Origin: Emydura subglobosa
Lineage: Eukaryota; Chordata; Testudines; Chelidae
Direction: 5' to 3'
Length of the DNA: 64,000 bases
Assembly: GCA_007922225.1 (NCBI GenBank)
Contig: ML679969.1
Coordinates: 16,489,999-16,553,998, forward strand
Within the stretch, counting starts at the first letter, position 1; each line of letters starts with the position of its first letter. Of this stretch, positions 39,845 to 52,650 are shown one piece after another. The position numbers and the translations under genes are program-made. The notes under the pieces were generated by a model. That model ran no database searches and had not been told where the DNA came from. It saw only the letters and a program-made list of their open reading frames with translations.

Positions 39845-40110
39845 CAGATAAGGGAGAAGAGGGATGTTTCCAGGTCAGATCTAAAATGAAATGGAGGGTC
39901 AGAGAGGCTATCCCTGGTGGCAGGAGTTGCAGAGGAGAAAGCTTTTGCATCAGAGTGTGCAGAAAGATAGACAGCAGGTCGGTCCTGGACCAGCAGAGAC
40001 ACAAGGGCCAAGAGATCTGCTGGAACCAGTTCATGGAGGGTCTGAAAAGTGAGGAGCGTGGTTTTGAAATGGACCCTGAAGTGAACAGGGAGGCGGTGGG
40101 GATCTCTTAA
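39845..40110 (+). repeat. Possible old interspersed repeat
   Basis: Purine-rich stretch with GGAGGGTCTGAAAAGTGAGG, AGCGTGGTTTTGAAATGGAC and GAGGCGGTGGGGATCTC, ending in an A12 run at 40109. The word order resembles a dispersed reptile repeat I have seen but cannot name. A 74-codon frame (39886-40110) is not convincing as protein. Confidence 0.3.
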
Positions 40111-42834
40111 AAAAAAAAAAGAGGCTGACGTGCTCCCATTCCTTTGAACATTCAGTAAAGCAAGACAGGCAACAATATGTGCACATGCAGAAGGCTATTG
40201 AGAAGGGAGTGTGAACAGCCAAAGCAATTCAATTCACAGCTAGAATATAGCGCACACATAGTATAGAGTGAGAAACTACAAGCCAAGCTGCCATTTGATT
40301 CAATTTGAAACAACTGAGTCCTAAATCCCTTAAACATGGGGTTCACAGTGGAAAAAACGAATGTTCCTGACTCCCACTCTGAGCTCAGATATCTGGTTAC
40401 GATTCAAGTTATAAGACTGTGGCAAAAATTTGTTCCAACTCACCCTGGCACACCCAACTTAGCAAACAGCAAAAGAATTGTGCATGGTTTAAAAACTGCA
40501 GCAATAAAGAGAAAAAGATTCAGGTCCATAGACTCATCTTTCTGCAGGGAGACAGCCTTGGAATCCCAGGGCAGAGGGTCGTTTATCTGAAGATGCTCAA
40601 ATGGAAACAAACTAGGAGATATTTTCACACTTAAGAACCCTTGACCTCCCTTTAGATCTCTGGAATGACTGAAGGTTGTACCCCAGACCTTGGATTCATA
40701 GCTAAATGTACTCTGTGCCACTCAGTGCTCTAGAAACATTTCTGGAAAGCAATTTAAAGAAACAGTCGATAGAGAACCACTCTGCGCTTGGGAAGTGGTG
40801 GAGCAGAGCTGGGATGACAGCACAGTTCAAAAACCTCTACAGCCCCAAGAAGCGAACATAATGCACCTCTCTGACAGATGAACTCCCTTAACACTGCCGG
40901 TCCCCAATTCTGGCTGTGATCCTTTTGCAGGGGCCTGTGCGTCAGGTGTATGGCACTGTGTTGTACCTGCTGCTCCTCTGGACTGCACAGGCCTCATAGC
41001 AGGGACCTGTAACTTCACCCACCTGTTCACCAACCATTAGATCAGGGAGTGAGCAGTCAGGCCTAGTGGTCAGACAGCGCCAAGGGCCAGCATCAGGAAC
41101 CACGTAGGGGAGCAGGACTGGAGAAAGGTTTGGAACAAGCCAAGCACACAAGCAGTTGTGGCTGTGGGCACAAGCACTGAGCAGCCAGCGATCCGACACT
41201 GCTACTGAGCTTAAACGCAGCCGATCAGATGATTCTGTCACAGGCCAGCTGGACTCGCTACCTGGCCTGACACCAGCAGGGCATGCAAGCAGCCAGGCTC
41301 ACAATCTGATAAAGAGCAGGCATAACGTATCAAACGATGACAAAGTGTAAGAGCACTTTTCCCTTTTCATCCTCCCTCAACAGCCACCTCAGACTGACGC
41401 AGTGATGGGACCAGCTCGTCAGTGCAGTAACCAGTTCGACACATTCCAGAGATCCATAGCTCTCTCCTAGTTGGGTGTGATCAAGGGACCCGCAATAGGA
41501 GTGCACTTGGTCTGTACCTACCCTCTCACAAGAGCCATGCCCTGTGCCCTGCAGCTGGCTCACACACTAGCAGGGCAGTAGGGACAGGCAGCAGGGCTGT
41601 TGCTCTGCATGCTGGATCTCCCCCCGGTTTTCCAAGGTTTGCTGTCAATGCAGATTTTAAATTTTGTCAGAAGAAGAATAAAAAGTTTGGGAGGCATCAC
41701 TGGTAGGGTCAGAGAGTGGAGGTTGCCACGCCAGTACAGAGGAAACAGGTTCTGTAGGACTGCAGGGGGTTGGATAAGGCAGTGTATTTTGCAACTGATT
41801 CTCAGGTTTTTCTCACATGCATAGGGTCAGCCTGGGAACTAGCACAGAACAGACTCTGTCAATGGAGCCAGAAAACTTCTGCTCCCAAGGAAAGGAAAGA
41901 GCTAGGAGATTCTCAGACCCAATATCAACCAGGTGAGCTGGGTGTCTTGTCTGTGAGGGCATCTAGGCATCTGATAAAAGGGCTGACAGTTCAATAGCTC
42001 GCAGCACCCAATCATCACGCCGCTAGAAGTCAAGTCACTGCTTTACTGAAAAGATATTTTAGAAGCCTACCTGACTACAGCTTAGTATTGTAAGGTTACA
42101 AAGAGAAAGTCTTAGTGCAACAGAAAGCAATCAAGCAATGTGTGTGCTCGCTGCCTTCATGGTACAATCGCCTGTGGGCCAGGGGTTATCGGGACAGTAC
42201 AAGTTCAGCGTGAACACACCAACTGAAGAGAATTCGGTGCTGTACCACAAGAGATGGCACTTCCATGCAGGTGCCAGTGCATGGACACCACTGAGCAAAG
42301 TTCAAACGGTTTGTGAGCAGATCCTAGGCCTCCTGGAGTACATCTAGTGTGCGCATGTGCGACAACCGCCAACTTGGTTGTGACCGAATATTCATATTCA
42401 CGTCCTCTGTGGATTGGCAGGCATAGAGATGGACGTGTAGCACACACTGACAATAGGACACACAGAGTAAGAATCCATCCTGCAATCATCATTGCTCTCC
42501 TCACCCTCTCCTCTCCAGCTGCTCGGCCCTCCCCTGCTGGTCCCACTCTCCCAGCAGAGGCCACGTTCAGAAATCCTCCCTTGTACTAACAGCACTGCAC
42601 GTTCAGGAAGGTCAGGCCTACACCAAAAATACCTGCAGCTAATCATGCAGAAGCTGCTCTCTGCCATTTCAGATTAGCAGTTGACTTGCTGCAGGGCCCT
42701 TTGCAGCTTAGGAGAAGACACTAAAATTCTGAGCACATCCTTTGAAAGGGAAGTTGGTGCAAAGCACGTGTAACCATCTATCTACGCTCCACTTCAGCAT
42801 CCAAGTCCCAGAAGCATAGGCTGCAACTGAAGAG

Positions 42835-43157
42835 ATGCACCAAGCCCCAGGTTGTCTAAAAATGCAGTTCATGGGCCATATGAGGCCCACAGCTATCCCC
42901 TCCTTACAGCCATAGGGCAAATACAACGCTGATTAAGCTGTGGCTTTTCACTGACGGGGGAGTCAGCCAACAAGCAATTTCCATCCAGGAACAAGGAAGC
43001 TCCACATACAAGCAAATGCAGTTGTTCACACTTGAGACAATTATGATATACATGTAAATTAGGCACAGACCTCCAGCTTCTGGTAGGCTGCCAACTCAGC
43101 CCTCAGTGCCAAAGTTTGGGCATCTCTGCTGTGGGCCAACTGTATGAAAAGCAGGCC
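42835..43157 (-). mobile_element. Possible hAT-type non-autonomous element
   Basis: On the minus strand, starting near 43133, CAGCAGAGATGCCCAAACTT resembles a hAT terminal sequence of the CAGGGGTGCCCAAACTT kind, and GGGCCATATGAGGCCCACAG (42872, plus strand) resembles hAT interior sequence. Ends and target duplication could not be confirmed. Confidence 0.35.
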
Positions 43158-43179
43158 AAAAAAAAAAAAAAAAAAAAAA
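43158..43179. repeat. Poly-A run (22)
   Basis: Uninterrupted A tract at the left side of TTTCCTCGAATG. It could be a retroposed tail or simple slippage. No LINE 3' end lies next to it. Confidence 0.9.
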
Positions 43180-44929
43180 GTTTCCTCGAATGTTTTGGGA
43201 GGAGAGGCCAGCTTTTCCTCTGGTCTTTGAACTGAGACTATCAGACCATCCTGCCACAACATCTGTGCAGAACTTCCCTCACCCCATCACCTATGGAGCT
43301 GAAATGCTTGCAGTTGAAGTCACACTTTCTTGATCTTCTCCCTTTTTCTCATCATGCTGCCTGCAATGCGTCCTGCTATCTGTGCCAGCTCCAAATGCTC
43401 GCTGTAGAGAAAGTGCATGGAATCAAAGGTAAGAATCTGAATGCTGTCAGGCAGGTGCAATGGCTTTGCTTTCCTTCAGCTGGAAGGAGCCATAAACAAG
43501 AGCGACCAAAAGTTTTGAAAATAAAGCCTCCCTTCCATCTTTGCAGAGTCCTTGTTTCTGCACATATCTCAGCTGTACTGGCAGGAGGGGCACAAACCCA
43601 TAATATCTCCAGGGTCATGTCCAGATAGACAGACTAGGAGCAGTTTACTTAAGACCCAAGAAAAGGACACACAAGGTGTCAGATTCAATGAGGAATTAAT
43701 TTGGTCTCTGTGGCTAATCAGCTCAGTCTCATTAGATTTTCCATAGCCAGCATGCCTTACACTGTGCCATCTGAATCAAGGGAAAGGAAACTTCCTGTAA
43801 TCTTCCTATGATGAAGTGAGCCAGACAGAGTACTGAATACTAAGTGAGAGGAAAGCACCAACTTGTGCAACATACAAACCACTCAGAAAATGTAACTGTC
43901 CGCCTGGACTTCATGCTTAAGACTCAGATCAGTTCTGATAAGCATCCCTCTTCCCCAACCCAAGGTCTGTTGTTTCCCCACCTATACATTTGCTAATATC
44001 CATTCTCAGGTCTCATTACATCTCAGTTTAGCAGGCTTGCCAGCTATGGATTTTAGTGTTCATTCTCCAGCACTTCCCCCGCCCCTAAGGCCAGAGTTTG
44101 CACTGTATTCTGGGACCCAGCCAACCCCAAGGAAGCCTGAAAGCACAGGAGGGTCCTAACAGCCAACAGCCCACAGTGACTCAATGGGAGAAAGAGGATT
44201 TACCAGACCAAAGAAAATGCCAAAAGGAGAGTAAGGAGTTTGGGGTGTATTGGAAAGAGAGCCCCAAAGGTCTGGGGTTAGTGTGGGAATTCAGGAAGAT
44301 ACAGTTCTGAGAAGACCTGCATAGTTTATCCATCAGTCCTACGAAAACCGCTCCCCTTCCATTCACCATTCCTCCCTTAAGCTTCCCATAATCTGGCTCC
44401 CCAAGTTCCGCCATACCATGGCCTGGCTGCTTCAGAAAATTTTTCTATAACCATCTTCATATCCCTTTCCTGGTCAGCCAGGCCACATAACTGTTCCATG
44501 TAAAATGTGCTTTATTTTTGGCTTATTGCCCCAGGCTTTTTATTATAGCTTTGTCTCCATAAAACCACATTTTCCATATACAGACTCAGCCACTGAAAAG
44601 ATCCAAACCACTCTCAATTCAATTCATCTTGGCAGACTATACAAGCTTTTCTTTTAGCTTGAAGTCTTCTATTTGTCAATTGTCTAGGCCTGTCTACAGG
44701 CCTTTGGCGTGGGTGTCTTAAAGTCAAGTGTAATCAAATTCCTGGGTGACACTAAACTCCAGGGGTATAAATGCCCCCAAAGCACAGAACCAAAGTGCAA
44801 AATGACCAGGAGGAGTTAGGCAGAAGCAGCATAACAAGGGAAGATTCTGAACTAGTTAAGATGAAGTGTTATACTCAGGAAGACAAAAGACAACAAGATA
44901 CAGAGGGGGTGGGAAGGGGAACATAAGGG

Positions 44930-45280
44930 AGGGACATGACAGTGGTTTTTAAATACTTGAGAGGCTGTCATAAAAAAAAACAAGAAAAGTTGTTCTCTCT
45001 TGCTACAGAGGGCAGGACAAGAGGCAATGGGTTCAAACTACAACACAGCAGATTGAGATTAAATCTCAGGAAAAACTTCCTAACTGTAAGAACAGTAGGA
45101 CAGTGGAACAGACTGCCTAGGGAGGTTGTGGAAGCTCCTTCACTGGAGGTTTTAAAAAAGAGGCTGGATAGCCATCTGTCTTGGATGGTTTAGACACAAT
45201 AAATCCTGCATCTTGGCAGAGGGGTAGACTAGATGACCCTTGTGGTCCCTTCTAACCCTATGGTTCTATGATTCTATCCA
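44930..45280 (+). mobile_element. CR1 LINE, 5'-truncated 3' end
   Basis: The frame at 44936-45193 encodes the C-terminus of a CR1 ORF2 protein (reverse transcriptase protein tail), including RGNGFKLQ, NLRKNFLTVR and WNRLPREVVEAPSLEVLKKRLD, and ends at a stop. The 3' UTR follows, with GGTAGACTAGATGACC and the CR1-type terminal repeat ending in ATGGTTCTATGATTCTAT. CR1 elements are usually 5'-truncated, as here. A run of nine A at 44972 lies inside the frame. The frame is intact to its stop, so this copy is moderately young. Confidence 0.85.
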
Positions 45281-46083
45281 GCAGGCACACTCATTGCATT
45301 CAATAAGTAACTTTTCAGCTTGTCGTCTTCTGTCCTAGCCTCGTGTTACCAAGCGTTCTGGCTGCTGCTGAGAAGGTTCAGGATCAGGAGGGATATGTTC
45401 ACAACTGGATCTCCATTTTTTAGGTTTGGTCCAAAATATGCATTTGAGGACCACTGGTCTATGCTACTTGTGCGGGGCAGTAACCCACCTGGGTTATTCA
45501 CCTACCAAAGAAGACTAAAGTTAAGCAGACAGCCTGTCCTGGAGTTTGGTCCCCAATCTCACAACTGGAGACATGACTGGACAGTGCCGCTCTATTTCAC
45601 AGAAAATTGGCAACTGTCCAAAGTCTCTCAGATGGTTGTGGGTGGTCAAGGTAAGGGCTAAGATGTTAACTATGAAACTACAGCCTACCTGAGTTTCACA
45701 AGGAGAAACAGGAAGAAGAGAACTGAGTGACTCGGATGCAGGATATGTCAAACTGATCACTACTTCACAGGAATGAGGACAAAGTCCGTCCCAGGGGACA
45801 AAGTGCTTAATGCAGCCACACAGCCCCTTCCCAGGAACAGCCTCCTTCTGAAGAGTCCTACACTCACCAGATTCTAATCAGAGCAATTCCACTGAGCATG
45901 TCCTTGCTCCATCAGCACACTAGCAGGGGTGCATGAGCAAAGAAACGAATGTGGATCACCACATTTCAGCAAGATATGACAATGGAAAACTTTAAGTGAC
46001 CTTGCATGGGAGGTATAGACTAGAAACGTTCACTCTTATCCTGGCCCTTCCTTGAGGGGAGATGTTAATGGAGTCAGCTGCCT

Positions 46084-46215
46084 TACAGATTCCCAGGGCA
46101 GAAGGGACCACTGTGATGATCTAGTCTTGATCTAGTGTATCACAAGGCAATAGAACTTCCCCCAAAATAATTTCACGAGCAGATCTTTTAGAGAAACACC
46201 CAATTCATATTAGAT
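46084..46215 (-). mobile_element. CR1 LINE 3' end fragment
   Basis: Reverse complement of the same CR1 3' end type as at 55825: CAGATTCCCAGGGCAGAAGG, GACCACTGTGATGATCTAGT, then AATAGAACTTCCCCCAAAAT and GAGCAGATCTTTTAGAGAAA. About 130 bases with scattered changes. Confidence 0.75.
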
Positions 46216-46974
46216 CAGTAATCTGCTTCCCAAGGGTCTGAACACATTCATAAACGATTCATCAAGTAAACTGAAGCCGGATGCACTTGGCAGACAGTCT
46301 CTCTGGATGAAAAAGACTCTCCCAACTGCACCTCCTCAAAATAAATATTCCTAGTGCTCATTCTGACCCCGAGGACCTTTACCATCAATGTGGTACATAA
46401 AGGAGGATGACCTAGCTTCTGGGATAGAATGAGGCCCTTTGCCAACAAGTAAAGTTATTTCCTGTAGCAGATTCTCTCTTGCAAAGCCAGACATTGTATT
46501 TTTCTGTTCTCGTCAATGCTTGTTTCTCACTCTTAAATTATCCTTTAGAAGGAAACCGATAAACCCCTCCCTAGGCAGCATCTCTTCATATATCAACACG
46601 CTGACCCCTCCAAAGTTACATGGGACTGTCTATCTGTAAGGGCAGAATTGATCCTTTTCTATTTAACTTTCAAAGGTCATCAGGCTCTGGCCCACATCAA
46701 AGACAACTTTTCCCTGGGTCAGAGATTAATCTATTGCAAAAAGCCATCCATCTCTACAAAGCTCTTTTATCTGCTTCAGAACTGCCTAGGCAGTGAACTA
46801 TTCTGAGCTTAGGAGACAGAGACCATTGCAAAAAAAAAAAAAAGAAAGTGAAGGGCAGTCATCACAAGGCAACAGTTCACTCTGCCTTGCACTTGTTTTT
46901 CTTGTGACATTTCTTCCATCACCACCACAGGACAGGACATCCAGCTGTAACCCCCTCCTATGCAATATGAGAAG

Positions 46975-47190
46975 CAGTGGGGATCGTGGCTAGAGCAGGG
47001 GACTTTTAAGTCAGGATTCCTGGGTTCTATTCACAACTCTTCCTTGTGGAATGCCACTTCTCCCCTGCCTCAGTTTGCATCTGTGGAACGCCTGTGATTA
47101 TATGGAGGGTTGTGAGGCTTCACTAGTTACCATTTCTAAAGTCCTTTGAGATCTCTGCTTGACATGCAATGCCAGAGCAGAGTATTGTGA
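46975..47190 (+). mobile_element. MIR-like SINE with tRNA-like head
   Basis: The head has an A-box-like GTGGCTAGAGCAGGGG and a B-box-like GGGTTCTATTC, as in tRNA-derived SINEs. The body follows with CTGCCTCAGTTTGCATCTGT and ends TTGTGAGGCTTC...AAAGTCCTTTGAGATC, the MIR/L2-like tail. The most complete copy in the window, but the pol III boxes have decayed. Confidence 0.75.
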
Positions 47191-48329
47191 TGAGACAGCT
47201 ATGTCCTCTACAACCTAGCAGGCTGAAAAGTGGTGTGAAGATGGAAATCAAAGCATCAAAAGGAAATTTCGATGCCCTGTAGCTGTTCCCCTCCCCATCC
47301 CACCTCTCACCTTATAAATGTGTCAAGAACTGGGGCCCTTAGCTCCCAGGATTCTTCCCAACAATTTCTGCAGCAATAAATAATTCCAAAGAAAAGCAAA
47401 AAGCTCCTGGTAGCCTCTATACAAATCAGCTGTGAAAATGGTTTATTCACCAAGCCGCAATTTGGACAAAATGTTGGATAAGGGGATTTTTTGAGTGAGT
47501 GAGTGGGAGGGGAGAATAGAAGTTACATTTTATCCAAGAACTTAGGAAGAAGACACAGGGTGACAGTAACATTTGCAATTATATAAATAAACTCCATTGG
47601 TGTTTTGTAATTATATAAACCATGGTTTGCTCAAATAACAAGCCCTTCTCCTATCTAAACAAAATCCTCTACCATGAAAAGCTAGCTTGATACCCTCAGT
47701 GTCAGAAGGGCTGCAACACAGGAAAAGGCAGGTATTGATGGAAAATGCATGTTGTTCTAACAGCAGAGTTTGAACTTCCTTGGAAATGCTGTCACGGTTA
47801 GAAGGAAAGACCGGCAGTGACCTCTCTCTGTCCAAGTTAGCATGTGGGATCCTGCAGCAAGAGACAAGCTAGACTCCTGCAGGATCTGCTCAGCCTCCTG
47901 TTTGTTAAACACCCGACTTGTTCCTTTTCTCCCCAGGTTACCTAACCCACAACATGGAAACACCCTCCAATGTAAAAGTATTGTCTGGAGCCTTCCTCAC
48001 TCTCTTTCTTTGCCTAGGCTGACACCTGACTTAACAGAAGAGATGGTACCCTGAATAAGGCGAAGGTGTGTTCACCTTTTATCCCCCAGCTGGGTGTTCC
48101 CATACAACCTCTGCTACCTGAACGCCCCATGGGACACTGAAGGGGCTTGCTTTAGTGAGGGAATTCTCTGAGACACTAGTTCAGAAAATATGGAATTCTT
48201 CTAGGTTTTTGTATCTGCATGAAACCATGTTCATTTACTGAATGTCCCTTAGGGAACAGAAAGGGGCTTTGCTCACTGTACATCTTACGAACCAGCACCT
48301 TAAGTCTGACTGGTGGTGGGTCAAGCTGG

Positions 48330-48745
48330 AATTTCCCTTCCAGGGGAAATTCTGACATTTCACATTTGTTTTTGTTCTGAACTGGAATGAAAACAGAAAC
48401 ATTTGGAATTTTCTGCAGAATGAAATTTTTGAAAAAAGTTAGTTTTGGGTCAGACAAAAAGTTCTATTTCAATACAATCCCAATGTTTCATTCTGATTTT
48501 GACTTTATTTTAATTTAGAATATAAGATTCTAAATGAAAAGACATTTTGAAATGAAAAAAATCAAAACATTCCATTCCAATAAAGTTGAATGGTTCCATT
48601 GTGACTTGTCGAAACACTTCAATTTTTTTCCCCAAAAACAAAATTCTGTCAAAATCAACACATTCCCGTGGAAAGTTTAGATAAAACAGCATTTTCCAAT
48701 GGAAAAAACTTTCTGCTGGAAAGTTTTGACCAGCACTAGCCCTGG
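48330..48745. repeat. AT-rich interspersed repeat with inverted motifs
   Basis: The region is dense in GAAA/TTTC words. GGAATTTCCCTTCCAGGGGA at the left and AAAACTTTCTGCTGGAAAGT near the right are each partly self-complementary, and the unit closes with TTTTGACCAGCACTAG. Resembles an old turtle MITE-like family. A similar texture at 13610-13950 may be a very decayed relative. Confidence 0.4.
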
Positions 48746-48824
48746 CTGCGTAACTAGGTGTTTGACTGAAGCAGCTTTAAAAATACCCAACTAACCAACA
48801 GACATTTAGGCCTATTGGGTGCAG

Positions 48825-49105
48825 TAACAGGCATAGGCCTCGTTTGCACATAGCAGCTGCACTGATTTTAAGCCACTTTAAGAACCAATATAGCTTAACC
48901 GGCGCAAGACCCTGTGTAGACACATTAATCAGTTTAGAACTGGATATATGGATTTATCTTTCTCTTCTAATGTTACATGTACGAGCTAAACCAATATAAA
49001 TCAGGCTTAAACCAATTTAAGAGCATCCACACAAGGGTCTGCACTGGTTTAGCATCAGACCTCTACTTATACTGAGGCGACTGTGTGTTCGCACCAGGCA
49101 TCACA
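48825..49105. mobile_element. Old foldback-type element
   Basis: GGCCTCGTTTGCACATAGCA at the left and GTGTGTTCGCACCAGGC at the right are loosely inverted. Inside, TTAAGCCACTTTAAGAACCA and CCTGTGTAGACACATTAATC face AAACCAATTTAAGAGCATCC and ACACAAGGGTCTGCACTGG. AT-rich and decayed. Confidence 0.5.
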
Positions 49106-51561
49106 CGGGAATTTACAAGGGCAGCTAAAGGAATTGGGCTCCTCTGAAAATCCCTCCCCAAGGCACCATTTACTTCACCAGACTAGAACAGATGCTGACC
49201 AGAGGCTGCTTATTATTTCAAAGGTTTATCCAGTGTTGTTTATCCATTGTTGGTGGTGGTGTAGCCATGTCAGTCCAAGGATATTAGAAAGACAAGGTGA
49301 GTGAAGTTATATCTTTTATTGGACCAACTCTGAAGCAGGCTGATCTGACAGTCATATAACAAAGAAAAAGATACTGAGACTCAGATCTCTGCTCACATTA
49401 CTAAGATCAGCTTTTTCTGAGCTTTTACCCACCTTGGTCGGGACCCCTTCTCCCACATGGTTCAGCAAAGCGCTTCAGGTTATTCACAGTGCCTTGCACA
49501 GGTGTTAGGAAAGCTGCTTTGCTTGCCCAGTGAGGGTTTTCTCAGACATGTTTTGCAAGCGCTTTTTTGATCACTACTGTCCAGAGTTCCCCAGCAGCCA
49601 AGTGCACTAGAACATAGTTTGGAATCAACACCCCAGCCTGGAAGAATGGAAACTCTGCTATAGCAGCTGATCAATGTGGAACAACAAAAAGAAACATTAT
49701 TAAATTAGCCGGGAACTTAGATGGTGTGAAACCAAGACAGACAGCTGCATTAGTTATCAGAGAGGAATGTCACTCTGGAGCCGGCCTGATGCAATTACAA
49801 GCTGTTGCTCACTTCATTCCGTTGGCCTTTACTTGGTTCCCAAACCATTTCCTTTCTGTTCACCACTGAAAAAACCATTCTATTAGTGGGTGTGCTTACA
49901 CCTTGGAGGTGGCCTGGAGGACTCTCTGGTATACTAGAGCCAGATGGCGTGATAGCTAGTGATAGGCAATTCCCAAAAGCTTTGATTAAACACCCCAAAG
50001 TTTGGATGTTTACCTGAATTCCTGTAGCCTACAAATCTTGCAAGAAATCTTACAAATAACCTCCTTCAGGCATTTCAGTAGCACCATTTCTGGCCAGGAA
50101 ATGCAGCTACAAGCCTTTTATATATTTCAAAGCCACCAACTTCTCAAACACCAAAAAAAGAGTTTGAGGCACGTGTTTGGTTTCTCACTCCAATTTCATC
50201 TGAGCTGGTGCATTCATCCCTAAAGAGATGCATCTTTTACTAATACCTGGGGAAGGTTGAATCTCTCCTGACTATAAAGCTCAAGTGCATGAGTCAAACC
50301 TCCCTGGCACCTCTTCCAAACTTCCAGAGCAGTGGCAGCAAAAACTGCGGAGCACAAATGGCCCTTCAGTATTTTGCCTTTTGCAAGAGGAATGTCTGGT
50401 TTCAGCAAGGCCAATATTACTTTTAAAATGGAAAAAATTCCAAATTATGCATCTTGCAGTGCAGCCGTATCTGCTCTGAGCTTCCTCTGGCTTTAATCCG
50501 TAGAGCCCTGGACAGATTTAGATACCCAGATTACACAGCTTCATACAAACATGAATGATTCTCAAACTTGGAAGAACTTATTGTATTGAACTTATTCAGT
50601 ATTATTTAAAAATGCATCCAGTCTGAAGACTAACACAGCACCTTCTTATTCCACAGCTTTGCTCCATGTGTGTGAACTCAGAGTCCTAGCTGTTGATTTC
50701 AGTGACCAAAGTAAATTTTTACTGCTTTCTACTCCATTAACCCTGCAGAAACAACACTGCTAAGGGAGCTGGATTTTGGTCTTTCCTATGCATTAGGAGT
50801 AAAATTGTTACCCACAGTGCAGGCCGCTGCCCCATGCCAGCCTAGTGGGGGTGACAGGATGATGCAGAGGGGGACGGGGGTAGACGGGGGCTACTGCATG
50901 AGTAGTAGCATCTTTACTACTCATGATGACACAAGACAGGAAGATCTCAACCTGACGCTAAGCCCAGGCTGAGTTTGTAGCACTAGCACTCAAACGCCGC
51001 TTCACTACTTGAACCCCGAGTCCATTTGATCTGGAGTGAATGACAGCCAGGGAACCCCAATGTGTCATTTCCACAGAACCACACTCAGGGAATTTCATGC
51101 TAGAGAAAGACCTCCATTGAATAGGCCTGGAGCCCAACATCCTGTGTTTACTCCCAAAAGTCAGAGCATAGGCAACCGAAGCACACAGTGCCCCCAGCCT
51201 CTGTATATCAGTCCCTACCCTGCAGGGACCTCTTCTAGGGCAAACTCCATCACCTATTCAGTCCTTGGCATCTAAGCTTAGCCTGCCAGCAAGGAGCTCA
51301 CAAGTGGGGAATTAAAGTGACTGAGGAGCCTGTAACTTTTAATGAAACTCAGACACTTGAAAATGAGACCCAAGTTCTTAGGTGATTTCGGTGCATTTAA
51401 AATTTGTATTCCAAGTCTGTTGCTCGTTTGTACCTGTTCAGCCAGGAACTACCAGCAACAGAGAACACTTTCCAATTCCCTGGGGAGGGCGATGTTAAGA
51501 GCTGTTGGGAGTGGAGGGAAAAATGCAGATAAGGGAGGGGGAGGAGAGATGCATTCATTAC
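49106..51561. other. No recognised gene
   Basis: One interspersed repeat (49240-49345) and a perfect 11-bp hairpin (50897-50925). The rest is unique-looking, with short chance frames only. Confidence 0.5.
49240..49345 (+). repeat. Turtle/crocodilian-type interspersed repeat, copy 1
   Basis: GTGTAGCCATGTCAGTCCAA, GGATATTAGAAAGACAAGGT, then ATCTTTTATTGGACCAACTC. It shares this order with 55176-55300. I know this motif as frequent in turtle and crocodilian DNA but cannot name its class. It contains no coding sequence. Confidence 0.65.
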
Positions 51562-51792
51562 AGGGCATATCTACACAGCAACTAGACAACCGCGGTTGGC
51601 CCATGCCAGCTCAAGCTCTGGGGCTGTTTCACTGCTGTGTAGATTTCCGGGCTCAAGTTGGAGCCCAGGCCCTGTGGAGTGGGAGTGTCCCAGAGCTCAG
51701 GCACCAGCTGGAGGCCAGAAGGCTACACAGCAATGAAACAGCCCCCTCGAGCCAGCTGTGGGTTTTTCTTTGCTGTGTAGATATACCAACCA
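51562..51792. mobile_element. Foldback (MITE-like) DNA element
   Basis: The segment begins GGGCATATCTACACAGCAA and ends TTGCTGTGTAGATATACC, which are inverted complements. The match continues inward imperfectly: GCCAGCTCAAGCTCTGGGGC and GGGGCTGTTTCACTGC pair with GCAATGAAACAGCCCCCTCG and AGCCAGCTG. The whole 230 bases folds as one long hairpin with no coding capacity. This kind of palindromic element is common in turtles. A 168-codon frame at 51342-51848 runs through it and is rejected as a gene. Confidence 0.75.
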
Positions 51793-52391
51793 TCTCAAGC
51801 ATGGCTGGAGGTGCTGCTCAGCAGAACAATGTCAGCCTGTGTCAGTAAATCAGCCAACAGAGGGAGTCATTTCTAAACTGTCTAGTTAAAGGTGACAAAG
51901 CTGCACCCAGAGATAAAACAGAGGAGATTGAAAAGCATTTGCAAGGAAGCCATCGAGAGATATGGGAAGAGGCAGTGCCTGGAGGGCGGGTTAAGGTGCT
52001 TGCAAGGGTCAGAAAGGCAAAGATTTCCAGAAGAGTGTTTGTTAGCAGCAACAATAACTGAATTATCTGTCCTCCTAGGCAGTGCCAGCGTGGAGAAGAA
52101 AGTGTGCTCTCCAAAGAGAATTGGGCCACAGAGAATGGTTTGAAAATGAGACCTTGGAGGATATGGATGCCTTGGGGCTTTGAGCAGGAGTCAGGCTCTG
52201 GGGACACTTAGGGGAGAGGAAAGTATCCTGAAAACTGAGATGGGCTGTTTAGACCCCATCTGCAAGCCCAGGGTGGATATGTCAAAGCATTACCTCGATT
52301 CTAGCCCACACCCTCTGCTGAGGAAAGTAGCTAATGAAGCAGATGGAAACAAGCAAAAGGGAGTTTGGAAGAACACTGACTCACCTGACCA

Positions 52392-52650
52392 TGGTGTCAG
52401 GACTTGTCTAGACAAACAGCTAGTGCGCATAAGCCGGGGTATAAATCTACCCACCACTTGCCTGACATGCGCTAATTGTTCATATGGACTCAGCTACCAC
52501 TTTGAAATGGGAGTAGGCCAGTGCACACTAGGGAACTTCTAGTGCGCAGTACAAAGGTCCACACAGTGTGTGGCACAGTCATGTACCATAGATTTACACT
52601 ACAGCTTGCCACGCACTAACTGTTAGTCTAGATGGTCCTCAGAAACTAAA
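52392..52650. mobile_element. Foldback (MITE-like) DNA element, second type
   Basis: The left part has GGACTTGTCTAGACAAACAG and CTAGTGCGCATAAGC, GGGGTATAAATCTACCCAC. The right part has ATAGATTTACACTACAGCTT, GCCACGCACTAACTGTTAG and TCTAGATGGTCC, an imperfect inverted copy. The middle has inverted AGTGCACAC/CTAGTGCGC motifs. Strongly diverged, non-coding. A short tandem duplication of ACTAAACCACAGACAGC follows at 52645-52680. Confidence 0.65.

Larger units (their letters stand above)
31407..44929. other. No recognised gene; local duplication and few repeats
   Basis: Besides the 34491/35744 duplication, the MIR at 39405, the purine-rich tract at 39845 and the possible hAT at 42835, nothing interpretable was seen. 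Short exon-like segments at 33963-34009 and 38848-38886 (minus) are weak. Confidence 0.45.

Noticed and set aside
46975..47030. tRNA-like A and B boxes.
   Set aside because: Part of a MIR-like SINE; there is no tRNA cloverleaf.
51342..51848. 168-codon plus-strand frame.
   Set aside because: It runs through most of the foldback element at 51562-51792, whose palindromic GC-rich arms lack stops.
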